Below, one piece after another: positions 31,973 through 41,680 of a stretch of 64,000 nt of DNA. The position numbers were made by a program, and so were the translations under genes. Source of the DNA: Eleusine coracana subsp. coracana (lineage: Eukaryota; Streptophyta; Magnoliopsida; Poales; Poaceae); NCBI GenBank assembly GCA_032690845.1, contig CM064430.1:52053882-52117881 (forward strand), given 5' to 3'. Under the pieces are notes generated by a model, which saw only the letters and a list, made by a program, of their open reading frames with translations, searched no databases and was not told the origin of the DNA. Position 1 is the stretch's first letter. The number at the start of each line of letters is the position of its first letter.

Positions 31973-32803
31973 TGTGACATCCCTGGTGTCAGGGATCCCC
32001 AAGAACCCACCCTTAGAACCTTCATCACCAGCATAAGAACAGGGAATGAAAATTTGAACTAAATGGGGTCAAGTTTGAATTTAATTCAATCAATTTGAAT
32101 CTCATTTGTACTACATGTCCTAAATTTTCCACAGAACATAATGGTATGAAAAATATATGTTGTTGGTTATGATCAAGTATAATTTTGAGGAATTTTGAGG
32201 ATTTCTTAGAATTTCATTCACATATCTGATGCCCCAAATAAATGATCAAAACATCAAGAACTATCCCTCTTTACAAAATTCCTATTCAAATTTTATCGAG
32301 GACTAATGGTAGTTAATATTTTTATAAATTCCAGCACACCATATGGATCTCGCCATATTTTTGGTTTGGTTCCATCTGCCACCAAATAATTCCCATAAAA
32401 AGATTAAGCAACCTCAGTTTATAAGAATTTGAAATAAACAAAAAAGAAAAAGCCTTGCGGGCCCCAGCTGTCGGTGACCTGAAAGAAGCACACCGGCTGC
32501 CGCCTATCTTTCTCGACTGGGCAGCGCCCGCGTCCATGGACATCCCTTTTGCCCCCCCCCCAACCCCCCTCTTGCCCAAACGCGCCCATTCCCTCTTCTC
32601 CCTCGGTTCTCTCTTGCTCACACCCGTAACCCACCCGCCATGGCAGCTCATGGCTGAGCTCTGTTGCGCCGCCTAGCTGCTGCCTCCCCGTCCCAGCCGT
32701 CAACCCTCGGAGCATCACCTCACCATCTGCAAGCCTCTAGTGAAGCCGCTCTTCTTCCCCGACATCGAGCCATCAGGAATCGGGCCTTCTTCCCCAACCC
32801 CGG
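31973..32803 (+). repeat. E 3' LTR, proximal part, cut by G
   Basis: A polypurine tract (TTTAAGGGGGGAGGC) ends just before TGTGACATCCC, the usual start of Tekay/Del LTRs. About 830 bp follow: AT-rich, then a GC-rich leader with C-runs (32553-32564), until TGTTGGCAGTCCCC of element G at 32804. The remainder would be right of G. Confidence 0.72.
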
Positions 32804-33017
32804 TGTTGGCAGTCCCCAAGTGCCCCTTTTATATGTGAATATTACCCCAATTAGAGCATAATTGATACTAATTTAGGCCATTTACCTATGATATTGTCTA
32901 TATATTTGTACATGCGTTGTTTTGGAGCTTTATTGCAGAAACAGGTAAAATTGGTGATTAAAGTGATCGTGGCGAGGATAGGAGTCCAGAACCGATGAAA
33001 AGCACTGAAGAAGCCTA

Positions 33018-33056
33018 TTGCGCCAATCGGCACAGTCCATGAGCCGATCTGCGCAA
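33018..33056. repeat. GCCGATCGGC-type pair in G LTR
   Basis: Units GCGCCAATCGGCAC and GAGCCGATCTGCGC with cores at 33022 and 33043, 21 bp apart; each has one or two changes from the palindrome. Confidence 0.8.
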
Positions 33057-33490
33057 GGGTGTTTTGGCCCACAGAAGCGACCGAGGCCCATTCCACATGT
33101 TTATGGAAGTTTATCTACGCAAGACACTTGAAGATATTTGCCTAGAAAATTTATGGAACTTCAAGATCTCAAGGTGCAGTACAAGACTTTATTTCGAACG
33201 AAAAGGCCCACATGGCAGATGTGGAAGACAGAGGAACCGACTCGGAGAAGAAACCAGAGAAGACACGGCTTGTGCCGATCAGCGCAACCGCCTTATTTGC
33301 TAGAAACTGAGTCCTTTACTAGTAGAACCCCTAAAAATACTTGTAAACCCTTGGCTGCAACAGAGGGGACAGAGGCGATAGAGGGACAACAGATCTGTGA
33401 GTTAGAGCCACCGGGGCTTACCCTGTTAGAATAGATCTCTAGTTGAGTTTCAAGAACCATTGGTGTTAAGAGTTTATCTGCCAAGGTAGG

Positions 33491-33495
33491 CCATC
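33491..33495. repeat. Left TSD of F (CCATC)
   Basis: Matches 44310-44314 exactly; the flanks are the two parts of the G LTR. Confidence 0.94.
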
Positions 33496-34578
33496 TGTTG
33501 GTCATAGTTACGGACTCACTTATATACCGCAATAGGACGGTGCACAGTTGTAGCTTTTTTCCCTCAGAGTATTCCAAGGTTATCGAATCCACAAGGAATC
33601 AGCAGAACTATTACTATTAAAGGGTTACTAACAGATTGCAATGGTTGGTTTGGTGTGAATGGTGATGGTGAGAAAGTGGTGGATGAATGTTATTGAAGAT
33701 GTAACAGGATAATGAAGGATTCTCTCCTTAGGATTTGCTCACTAGCATGCAACCTTATTCTTATCAACTCAAGTGATGAGTCTAATATTCTACAAGACAT
33801 GGTTGTTTTGTTCACCCCGGCTGTCACTACAGAGGCTATTAGCTCCCCACTGGTTTCTTGCACTATGCGATGGGCAGAAGTGTATTGGCCTATACACTAA
33901 TGAAATAGATGCACAATTAAGTTCATTACATAGATTAAATTCATCGAGAGAGTATCGATAAGTATGAGAGTTACATGACCAGATCCCCGTACCAGAGAAG
34001 AGAATATGAGACTACTCACTCATCCTTCCGCTAGACATAGCGAAGGGGTGAGAAATAGCGCAGGAACACGCACGAGCTGGTAGGTGCAAGCGTCGTGCTG
34101 ATCGGCACGACCTCCCTTCTGGTGGTTCTCGTCGGTGTTGACCGATCGTCACCGCCAATATCCTAGAACCCTAGTTCTAACAACTCGATATCGCAATTGA
34201 CGTATCTCTGGTTCTGCCCTTGGCTCTTGATAGTTATCTTCCATTTATACTCGACGGGATTAGGTCAACTTCCACCGACTCTGACTCATATTGGGTTGGG
34301 CCTTCGTCTTTGTCGGACTTGGGCTTGTCTTCGTCATCTTTTCCTCCTATGTCGATCGGCGTGGCATTGGAGCCGATCGACACGACCCCGAATCTGGCCC
34401 AACTTCGTTGCTCTTTGGTTCCTTATCCCTAATTGCCCTGTTTTACACCTGTTTTCTACAACTACATCCAAAACAGAACAACTACAAATATATGCAAATA
34501 TGAGGTTATAAACCACCAAATAATGACGTAAAATGTCCCTTTTTGGTAGATAAAATATGTAGCTAGAAACCACCAACA
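33496..34578 (-). repeat. F 3' LTR
   Basis: 1083 bp, TGTTGGTCATAG to CCACCAACA on the plus strand, aligned along its length with 43210-44309. Relative to that copy it keeps an extra ~20 bp motif unit at about 34088-34110. The adjacent tract TCCCCCACACTC (34581-34592) is the minus-strand polypurine tract. Confidence 0.93.
34347..34386. repeat. GCCGATCGGC-type pair in F 3' LTR
   Basis: Cores at 34351 (TCGATCGGCG) and 34371 (GCCGATCGAC), about 21 bp apart. The other LTR has the less decayed pair at 44045-44079, so the changes here (C to T, G to A) postdate insertion. Confidence 0.85.
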
Positions 34579-35945
34579 GTTCCCCCACACTCAAATTATT
34601 GCTAGTCCTCGAGCAATACAAAATCAAATATGTAGCAAGAATCTTCACATTATCTCTCATGCAATCAATCTCAATCATCATTTTTACTTGTTATTCCACC
34701 ACAAAGATTTTTCTCTCATCTTCTTTTTAACCAATCAGCATTTCGTACTTGAACTTAATCAAATTACCATAAAACCTTTTCAAAAACAATTTTAGTTTTC
34801 TTCAACTCATCTTTAGCATCAAACATCAAGAATTTAGTCTTCTCTAAATCTCTCAAGTGTATTTCCTTCCCTTTCCTATCTAATCAAGGATTATATGTGG
34901 ATCTTGCAGGGCTATATAACTAAATTAAACCATAAGATTAACCATGTCAACAATATGCTCAATAATGCCCGCTAAGAAAGAATTTTCTTGGAAAAGAACT
35001 TTAATGGAGAAGAGGAATATAGAAGATCTAAAAAGAAAAAAAATCAATGAGAACTATGGCAAAGAATTGGAAATAATCAGAAAGCTGCTTCTTTGATGAC
35101 CTTACTGCTTCCCAGGGAATATATTTTTTTCCTTTTGTCCTTATAAATATATATTATTTTTCTTTCTTGCAACAACGCCGATCAGTGTAGGCATCACGCC
35201 GATCGGCGTGGTCTATATTTTTTTCTTCTTTTTCTTTCTTTCACTCCTTTTTATTCCTGATTGATCAACAATTTCTATCTTGTATCAGTAGCGAAAGTTT
35301 TCTGAATTCCCCTTTATTGAGAATATAGGTTGTATCAAGGAGGAGGGAGAAACAAAGATGTATGGTTTTCATGATAGCAATGAATTTAAATGGATGAGAA
35401 TGGCTAGAAATACAGAGATAAACAAATAGATCATCCTTTCCTAACTTGGTCGAAATCATGAGCAAAAAGTTGACCAAGTTACTTACAATCCAACTAGTTC
35501 AAATATGTAGCTTGTTCTCATTCACTCGGCTATGTAGGCATATTTAGAGCTTGCTTTCGCTTTAGCTTATGATGAGTTAAAAATATTTTTTCACAAATAC
35601 AAAGCTCAAAAGTTAAGTGGTAACAAACTAATTCAAGTAATCAACCAATCAATCATCAAAAAGACAAGATAAATAGTATGGGGCACTTTCAATTTGACAA
35701 TTGATACTAACTTTATTAAAGACAATGCAACATTCAAACTACATAAAAGACCTTGAAGCAACTCTCAATTAACTCATGACTCTCTTAAGCACACACAAAC
35801 TAAAAATAAACACTCATATGAAAAATAAACAAGAAACTAGACTCAAAAACACTTAAAGACTTTAAAAACTATGACTAATGGCAAAGCCCTTCCCCCACAC
35901 TCAAAATTTGCAATGTCCTCATTGTAAGAGAAGAAACTCAACACA
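34579..35945 (-). other. F non-coding tail with duplicated polypurine tract
   Basis: AT-rich, no gene. The purine tract beside the LTR (TCCCCCACACTCAAATT at 34581) recurs at 35891 (TCCCCCACACTCAAAATT), each followed by a similar TTGC..GTCCTC phrase. A motif pair lies at 35173-35211. Confidence 0.7.
35173..35211. repeat. GCCGATCGGC-type pair in F tail
   Basis: ACGCCGATCAGTGT and ACGCCGATCGGCGT, 21 bp apart (starts 35175 and 35196). Confidence 0.88.
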
Positions 35946-36194
35946 CTAATCATTCAGACCATGCCTGTTCAAGACTTGGAAAATTTGTCTTATATTCCTT
36001 ATGAGAAAAGTGTAGTCCGCTTCATTCATCTCGATTGCATCCTGGATTCTCCGATCCACATCCCTTTGATGCCTGTAGGCACGATCCCTGTCTAGATACA
36101 AGCGCTCAATATTCCTTCGGCAGACAGGACGGCAAATAGGTGGTTGCAAATTATGATTTTCAACATTGTAGGGAGAGACATTGTTCAAACTCCT

Positions 36195-36233
36195 CTGAGC
36201 CGATCAGCGTAGTAGCTGAGCCGATTGGTGTGG
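36195..36233. repeat. GCCGATCGGC-type pair in F accessory region
   Basis: GAGCCGATCAGCGT and GAGCCGATTGGTGT, 21 bp apart (starts 36197 and 36218). Confidence 0.85.
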
Positions 36234-36606
36234 TGGTGTTCTTTCATCACTGTGACTACCTCCACTTCTCCCTGCATTACCATTAACTCTTGTTGAAGTT
36301 CCTGCTGCCCTGTCATTGTTACATTGTGCATGTGTTCCCTAATTCTCAATCTTAGGACTATCAAAGCTTCTTCGTATATCAGAATCATCACCCAAATATC
36401 CAGACATACTAGGGTCACCACTTTCCAATGTTTCCAAACAATATAATGAATCATAGTCACTATCCCATTCAGAATACTTTCGAATTGGCTTACCCAATAG
36501 TCTAGCGGATCTTTGAACCTCTGGTGTAGTCTTACACTTCTTTGCAGTAGGCTCTTCGTTGTCACTCGGTAGGATTGTTAGATCAATATATTAAGCCACC
36601 TTTAGA

Positions 36607-36687
36607 TCGCGCCGATCAACTTCTATGTTGCGCCTATCCGCTCTGATGTCGCGCCGATCGGCTCCAATGTTGCGCCGATCGGCACAG
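36607..36687. repeat. Four-unit 21-bp array of GCGCCGATCGGC-type palindromes
   Basis: Units start at 36609, 36630, 36651 and 36672, exactly 21 bp apart: GCGCCGATCAAC, GCGCCTATCCGC, GCGCCGATCGGC, GCGCCGATCGGC. Spacers are TTCTATGTT-, TCTGATGTC- and TCCAATGTT-like, so the full 21-bp unit is repeated, not only the core. Confidence 0.93.
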
Positions 36688-37488
36688 CCGGTAGCTTCCT
36701 CCATATACTCAGGCAACTGTTCTAGATTACGCTCACGCATCGCCTTGTTCTGCTGCCTTCATAAAATCTCATCGTTAATCTCCTTAGGCATCTTCCCTCT
36801 AGGAACTACGTGATAGCCATCATCATATAAAACATCTCTAGGTATGAAGGTGGGGTCTTCCGCCAATTGGAGTTCAATCCTATGTTGTAGATCTTTAGCA
36901 CAAAAGAAACACTTGCAGCCTTCGATGCAACTATTTTTATGAATCTTGTTTTCTTGAAAACCCTCCCAATCTGTAAGAATCCTGGGAGAGACTCCATCCT
37001 TTATAGCCTGAAGATTCTTTTCCGCATCCAGCTGGTTCATGGCTTCTTCGCCTTCCTCTTGCAGCTTGAGTTCATACTTGGCGGCAATATCATGTTCACT
37101 GTAAAGCCGACACTTATGGATTGTGAGAGCGCTCTCTTCATCTAGTTCCTCCTTCTCTTGCTCAGTCAATGAATTTTTGAAAGATAGGAAATCTTCATAT
37201 GACAAGGGCTTAGCAAGATCAAGAAGGCCTTCCATGGTGTACCTTTGAGAAATAGCCTCACTTTAAATAGGTGCTATAGATTTTCCCTTGCGCACCAATA
37301 CTCTCTTCATCATCTGCTGAAGTTCGTTGTCCATCTTCACCTTTTCCGTGTTCCACACGTCATCTTCACTTTTCCTCATGAATCTCTTTCTAAGATCTGA
37401 CCAGATGACAGGATCATCTCGTGTTGGTGTCAATACCTCATCTACTTTGTCCCAGGTTCAAATGGTAGAGATCTGTGGAAATCCATCG

Positions 37489-37526
37489 CCGAGCCGATCG
37501 GCTCCAGAGTCGCGCCGATCGGCGCC
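37489..37526. repeat. GCCGATCGGC pair (two near-perfect palindromes)
   Basis: GAGCCGATCGGCTC at 37491 and GCGCCGATCGGCGC at 37512, 21 bp apart. Each is a perfect 14-bp palindrome, and the arms differ (GA..TC against GC..GC) while staying self-complementary. Confidence 0.93.
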
Positions 37527-37744
37527 ACCTTGGTTGCTTCCCGATGTGCCGCCTTCCATTACTTTTGCCCATAGGGTTTATTCTGGTGACTACTTGATGC
37601 GAGATAATCCGTGGTATTGCCGCCCTCTCATATTTATATCCCTTGACTTTCAATTGGACTAGGACTTTGTCTCTTATTTTGGGAATTCAACGAGTCTTAA
37701 CAAGGCAAGGTCCAAAACTGACTCAAAAACCAAAAAAGACTTTG

Positions 37745-37782
37745 CCACGCCGATCGGTGCAGGACTGCGCCGATCGGCGCGG
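37745..37782. repeat. GCCGATCGGC pair
   Basis: ACGCCGATCGGTGC and GCGCCGATCGGCGC, cores 20 bp apart (37749 and 37769). Confidence 0.9.
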
Positions 37783-38695
37783 TACACTAATTCACCCGAT
37801 CAAAAACAGAAAAATTACAAAAATAAAAAACAAATACAGAGCTTTTGTTTTACGTCGTTAAGCTCGACCACACAAGGCACTAAGCAGTGAAGTACACGTC
37901 AAAAGATTTTAATTCAAATGTGTTGGTTTCTAGATATACCTTTAGACGTTGCCCATTCATCATGTACTTGTTTCTTTTGCCATCCATTATGATTACAGCT
38001 CCCGAAGGTAATACCGTGTTCACAAGATAAGGCCCTTCCCATTTACTTCACAGTTTGCCTTTACCAAATAATCTGAATCGCGAATTAAATAGGAGTACCC
38101 ACTCTCCTTCCTTGAATTCCTTCTTCAAAAGCTTCTTGTCATACCACTTTTTTGTCCTTTCTTTGTATATTGCTGCATTTTCATATGCACGCAATCGCAT
38201 TTCTTCTAATTCACTTATTTGCATCTTCCTTTTCACGCTGGCGGCATCAAGATCTAAACTCATTTCTTTTATTGCCCAATAAGCCTTATGTTCCAATTCC
38301 ACCAGTAGGTGACATGATTTTCCTAGACAAATTGATATGGTGTCATGCCAATTGGTGTCTTGAATGCTGTCCTATATGCCCATAATGCTCCATTAAGCTT
38401 CGTGGTTCAATCTTTTCCTTCTTTTGTAACAATCTTCTACATGATCTCTTTTAATTGCTTATTTGATGTTTCTGCTTGTCCATTTGTCTGGGGATGATAG
38501 GTTGTCCCAATTCTACGCCCAACCACAGATTTAGCCAAAAACCTAGTAAAGTCTCCTCCTGTAAAATGGGATCCTCCATATGTAATTATTATCCTTGGTA
38601 CTCCATACCTAGGGAATACCTGCTCTTATAGTATATTCCTTGATTCTCTTATGGTATTGGCCTTGCATGCCATTGCTTCAATCCACTTGGAGACA

Positions 38696-39141
38696 TAATC
38701 TATCGAGAGATATTTTTGATAGTAGATTCAAGTATGCGTCTGAGTATGAAAGATCGATGGACATAGGACACAGGGTTTATACAGGTTTAGGCCTCCTGAA
38801 GGATAATAACCCAACGTCTTGTTCGGTGTTTCTGTATTGCTAGGGTTCACACTAGAATTAGGGTTCCGAAATGAGTCTCTGCCTTGCCAGTCCCCGCCCC
38901 CCCCCCCCCCCCCCCCCCGCCCTCCTTATATATCTGAAGGGCAGAGGTTTACATGGTAATCTTTTAGTCGGTTACAACAGATCCTATCTATCCAACATAT
39001 CTGCTAACCTAACTTGTTGTATACTTGAACAAAAATCTAAGTAATATCTCTTGGGCCAAATATATCATAACTAACTCCCCGGCCCACTCGGCCAAATAAC
39101 CGAGTGGTTAGGTATCCCGGGTACATATGTCCCACATAATC
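38696..39141. mobile_element. Solo LTR of the C family with TSD TAATC
   Basis: The LTR spans 38701-39136 (436 bp) and is flanked by TAATC at 38696-38700 and 39137-39141. It aligns throughout with the LTR of element C at 54506-54923 (shared phrases GATCGATGGACA, TTTATACAGGTT, CCTCCTTATATAT, GAGTGGTTAGGTATCC). Its first base pair is TA rather than TG, a transition. No internal sequence remains, so it arose by recombination between the two LTRs of a full insertion. A C22 homopolymer lies at 38897-38918. Confidence 0.94.
38897..38918. repeat. Poly-C tract (22 C)
   Basis: An uninterrupted run of 22 C residues within a C-rich segment (38892-38923) of the solo LTR. The C-element LTR has only a short C-run at the same place, so this tract expanded here or is a sequencing or assembly artefact. 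Confidence 0.85.
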
Positions 39142-39566
39142 AACGTCAACCAATATATACTCGCAACTATGAGAATTCACAAACGGTCCCATAAAGTCCA
39201 TACCCCAAACATCAAAGATATCAACTTGAAGATTATACTTAAGAGGCATTGCATTCCTACTGTTAACATTTCGTATTCGTTGGCATTGAGCACATGTTGC
39301 ATAGTAGGCCAATAGAAACCACTTGCCCATACTTTTGCCTGTGTTCTGAAATAGCCATAATGTCCCCCATAATCCGAAGAGTGACATTTTGCCAAAATGC
39401 TTGCTCTTTCTTCTCTAGGTACACATCTTCGCACTGCTCCGTCCTGGCAATACCTATACAAGTATGGGTCAGCCCATATAAATTTTCTCATTTCACTTGT
39501 AACTCTTCTCTTTGTGTTGTTCATCATATCAGTTTGTCCCTTGAAGCCCTTGATAATATCCATCAT

Positions 39567-39998
39567 TCAACTCTCTCTATGATCAAATGTGGCAAACAAC
39601 TGCTCTTGTTGCATTTCATCTTTTATCGGCTCAGTTGATGATGACTCAAGATGGGACAAATGATCTGCTATAGAATTTTCTACCACTTTCTTAGCTCTTA
39701 TCTCCAAATCAAATTCTTGCAGCATCAATACCCATCGCATTAATCGAGGCCTAGACTCTTTCTTTGAAACCAAGTATCTTATAGCAGCATGATCTATATA
39801 TAGAATCACCTTAGAATTTAAAATGTAGGATCTAAACTTCTCAAAAGAAAATATAACAGCTAACATCTCTTTCTTAGTGGTTGTGTAATTGATCTGCGCC
39901 TCATTCAAAGTTTTGCTAGCGTAATAAATAGCATGCACTTTGCCTCCCTTTCGTTGTCCAAGAACAGCTCCAACTGCATAGTCACTTGCATCACACAT
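39567..39998 (-). pseudogene. F RNase H domain
   Basis: A 143-codon open stretch encodes the complete domain: MCDASDYAVGAVLGQR (first catalytic Asp), LNYTTTKKEMLAV-type Glu segment (INYTTTKKEMLAVIF), ILYIDHAAIRYL (Asp) and SIADHLSHL (final Asp). All four acidic positions are present. It is in frame 5' to the integrase region and follows RT in a different frame. Confidence 0.9.
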
Positions 39999-40240
39999 AA
40001 TTTCAAAAGGTAAACTCCAATCAGGTGGCTGTATAATGGGTGCAGAGCATAGATCTTCCTTTAATCATTTGAAGGCAAAGAGTCATTCATCGTCCATGAC
40101 AAATTCTGTACCTTGCTTCAACATTTCTGTAAAGGGCTTAGCAATCTTTGAATAATCCTTAACAAATCTGCGATAGAAGTTGGCATGTCCAAGAAAACTC
40201 CTCAATGCTGTAAGATCAGTAGGGGGAGGTAATTTCTCAA

Positions 40241-41102
40241 CTATAGAACCTTTGCTTTATCAACCTCTATCCCTCTATTAGATATGACATGACCAAGTAT
40301 TATCCCTTCTATTACCATAAAATGGCATTTCTCCCAATTAAGAACTAAGTTGCATTTAACACACCTTTTCAAAACCTTCTCCAAATTCTCCAAGCAACTA
40401 TCAAAATCAGTACCATGTACGGAGAAGTTGTCCATGAATACCTCCGTAATATCTTCTATGAATTCAGCGAATATTGCATTCATGCATCTTTGAAATGTGG
40501 TGGGCACATTGCAAAGACCAAATGGCATCCTTCTATATGCATATGTTCCGAAAGGACAAGTAAAAGTAGTTTTCTGCTGATCCTCTGGTCTTATCGGGTA
40601 TTTGAAAGAAACCACTAAATCCATCCAAATAACAAAAGTATGAATTTTTTTCTAACCTTTCAAGCATCTCAACAATGAACAGAAGAGGATAATGATCTTT
40701 CTTCGTCACCTTGTTCAAACTTCTGTAATCTATGCACATTCTCCATCCAGTTACAGTCCTTTGAGGGATCAACTCATTGTTCTCATTAGGCACTACTGTC
40801 AACTTTCCTTTCTTGGGCACACAATGTACTAGACTAACCCATTCACTATCAGCAACAGGGTAGATCATACCTGCATTAAGCAGCTTCAGAATCTCCTTTT
40901 TAACCACTGGCTTCATTGATTCCTTCAACCTTCGCATCCCTTCAACCACTGGTTTGGAATTTGCTTCTAATTTAATCTTGTGGGTGCAGAATACGGGGCT
41001 GATTCCCTTGATATCATCCAATGTGTAACCAATAGCCTTCTTATACCTTTTGAGCACAGTAAGCAGCTTCTCTATTTCTTCCTTCGTTAGGGCGTTGTTC
41101 AC
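40241..41102 (-). pseudogene. F reverse transcriptase with FMDN in place of FMDD
   Basis: The first part (41102-40533) has the Athila-type RT start (TLDDIKGISPVFCTHKI; GWRMCIDYRSLNKVTKKDHYPL; CYLDGFSGFFQI). The second (40624-40241) continues in another frame with FTCPFGTYAYRRMPFGLCNVPTTFQRCM, then TEVFMDNFSVHG and LVLNWEKCHFMV. The catalytic box reads Phe-Met-Asp-Asn, so the second Asp is lost by a single G-to-A type change. A frameshift near 40580-40620 lies between the parts. Confidence 0.92.
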
Positions 41103-41234
41103 GATAACCAGATATGTTTTATTCTTCCCTAGATATTCATAGCGTAGCTCCTTCGGAAGTTCCTTCTATTCCACTTCTGGTGCTTCATCTAGATCCAATT
41201 CCCCGAGAGGCTCAAAATCAAAATTTTCCTGATT

Positions 41235-41300
41235 GAGCCGTTCAGCGCGATGCTCCTGGTTGAGCCGATTGGCGCAAGGTTCGCACCGATCGGCGCCGAC
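41235..41300. repeat. Three-unit motif cluster within F coding region
   Basis: Cores at 41237 (GCCGTTCAGC), 41264 (GCCGATTGGC) and 41285 (ACCGATCGGC): steps of 27 and 21 bp. On the minus strand they fall in an open frame encoding recurring A-D-R / A-N-R / A-E-R triplets (41354-41166). Confidence 0.82.
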
Positions 41301-41387
41301 AGTATGCTCATTAGTTCCGCACAAGATGTGGTCCAGTTGGTCTCCCATATCCATCCCTTTCTTCTCATCTTCCTCTAGGTAAAATTC

Positions 41388-41618
41388 CTAATGGCAAGAA
41401 GGGTCTTGATGAGACGGATCGTTAAATTGAAATTGCACTTCTTCACCTCCCAGGTGTAGCGTGATTTGACCTTTCCGAGCATCCAGAACAGCTTGTACTA
41501 ATCTTAAGAACGGCCTCCCCAGAATGATATCTTCAACCCCAATTTCTTCGTTACTTAGAATGAAGAAATCTACTGGTATTGTTTTCAAGCTGATCTCAAC
41601 TTCAACATTTTTTATCAC
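41388..41618 (-). pseudogene. F protease, C-terminal half
   Basis: The piece contains IILGRPFLRLVQAVLDARKGQITLHLGGE, the conserved second block of Athila-type retropepsins. The catalytic half lies at the end of the gag frame (ALCDFGSRVSLMTYD, about 41690-41760), where Asp-Phe-Gly replaces the usual Asp-Leu-Gly. A stop at 41681 and a frameshift separate the halves. Confidence 0.82.
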
Positions 41619-41680
41619 CCCTGTGGTTTGGTCTTCCTTCTATCTGCCATGATGAGCTCAAGTTCAGTCCCTATCAGCTG

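Larger units (their letters stand above)
9391..32803 (+). mobile_element. E: decayed Tekay/Del-type Ty3/gypsy element, host of A2, D and G
   Basis: E is the oldest layer visible. Its parts on the plus strand are the 5' LTR remnant (9391-11424), PBS (11426-11438), leader, gag (13165-13920), the rest of gag after D (31616-31768), a purine tract and the start of a 3' LTR (31973-32803), which is cut by G. The whole PR-RT-RH-INT region is missing between about 31900 and 31925. The other LTR parts should lie left of A2 and right of G, outside the window. Assignment rests on gag and PBS type. Confidence 0.65.
32804..33495 (+). repeat. G 5' LTR, first part
   Basis: It begins TGTTGGCAGTCCCC and is interrupted by F at 33496 (TSD CCATC at 33491-33495). 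It contains a GCCAAT/GCCGAT motif pair at 33022 and 33043 and a single GCCGATC at 33274. No gene; the open frames seen are LTR sequence. Confidence 0.72.
35946..37235 (-). pseudogene. F accessory ORF region between INT and 3' LTR
   Basis: The ATG at 37235-37233 opens 158 codons to 36759, encoding a charged, largely helical protein (LTEQEKEELDEESAL; LYSEHDIAAKYELKLQEEGEE) with a Cys-rich patch (CIEGCKCFFCAKDL). The frame then breaks around a four-unit palindrome cluster (36609-36686). Further pieces are at 36565-36185 and 36188-35946 (Arg/Asp-rich, RDRAYRHQRDVDRR). It occupies the env-like position of Athila elements and is in the sense direction. I do not recognise a family or function. Confidence 0.5.
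37236..38047. other. F region between accessory ORF and integrase end
   Basis: No clear gene. It carries motif pairs at 37489-37526 and 37745-37782, and an AT-rich stretch to the integrase C-terminus. Confidence 0.5.
38048..39566 (-). pseudogene. F integrase, split by a solo LTR
   Basis: The N-terminal zinc-binding part (CHSSDYGGHYGYFRTQAKVW ... CAQCQRI) starts near 39450 and the core begins with WGMDFMGPF (first catalytic Asp) and YILVDVDYV. There the solo LTR 38701-39136 intervenes. The frame resumes below 38701 with the sequence that follows YILVDVDYV in relatives (SKWIEAMAC), but the second Asp and Glu region (about 38400-38690) is in broken frames. The C-terminal domain is open at 38302-38048 (MELEHKAYWAIKEM; KEGEWVLLFNSR). 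Cause of inactivation: the insertion plus frameshifts. Confidence 0.85.

Noticed and set aside
32322..32861. Several open frames around the C-rich leader
   Set aside because: They sit in the E 3' LTR leader and cross the junction with G; composition-driven.
34197..34511. Hydrophobic frames at the end of both F LTRs (also 43915-44171)
   Set aside because: Present in LTRs, differ by frame-disturbing changes between copies; not a gene.
36607..36687. Possible CRISPR array (four regularly spaced repeats)
   Set aside because: The repeats and spacers together form a 21-bp unit with similar spacers, in a plant retrotransposon; no CRISPR geometry.
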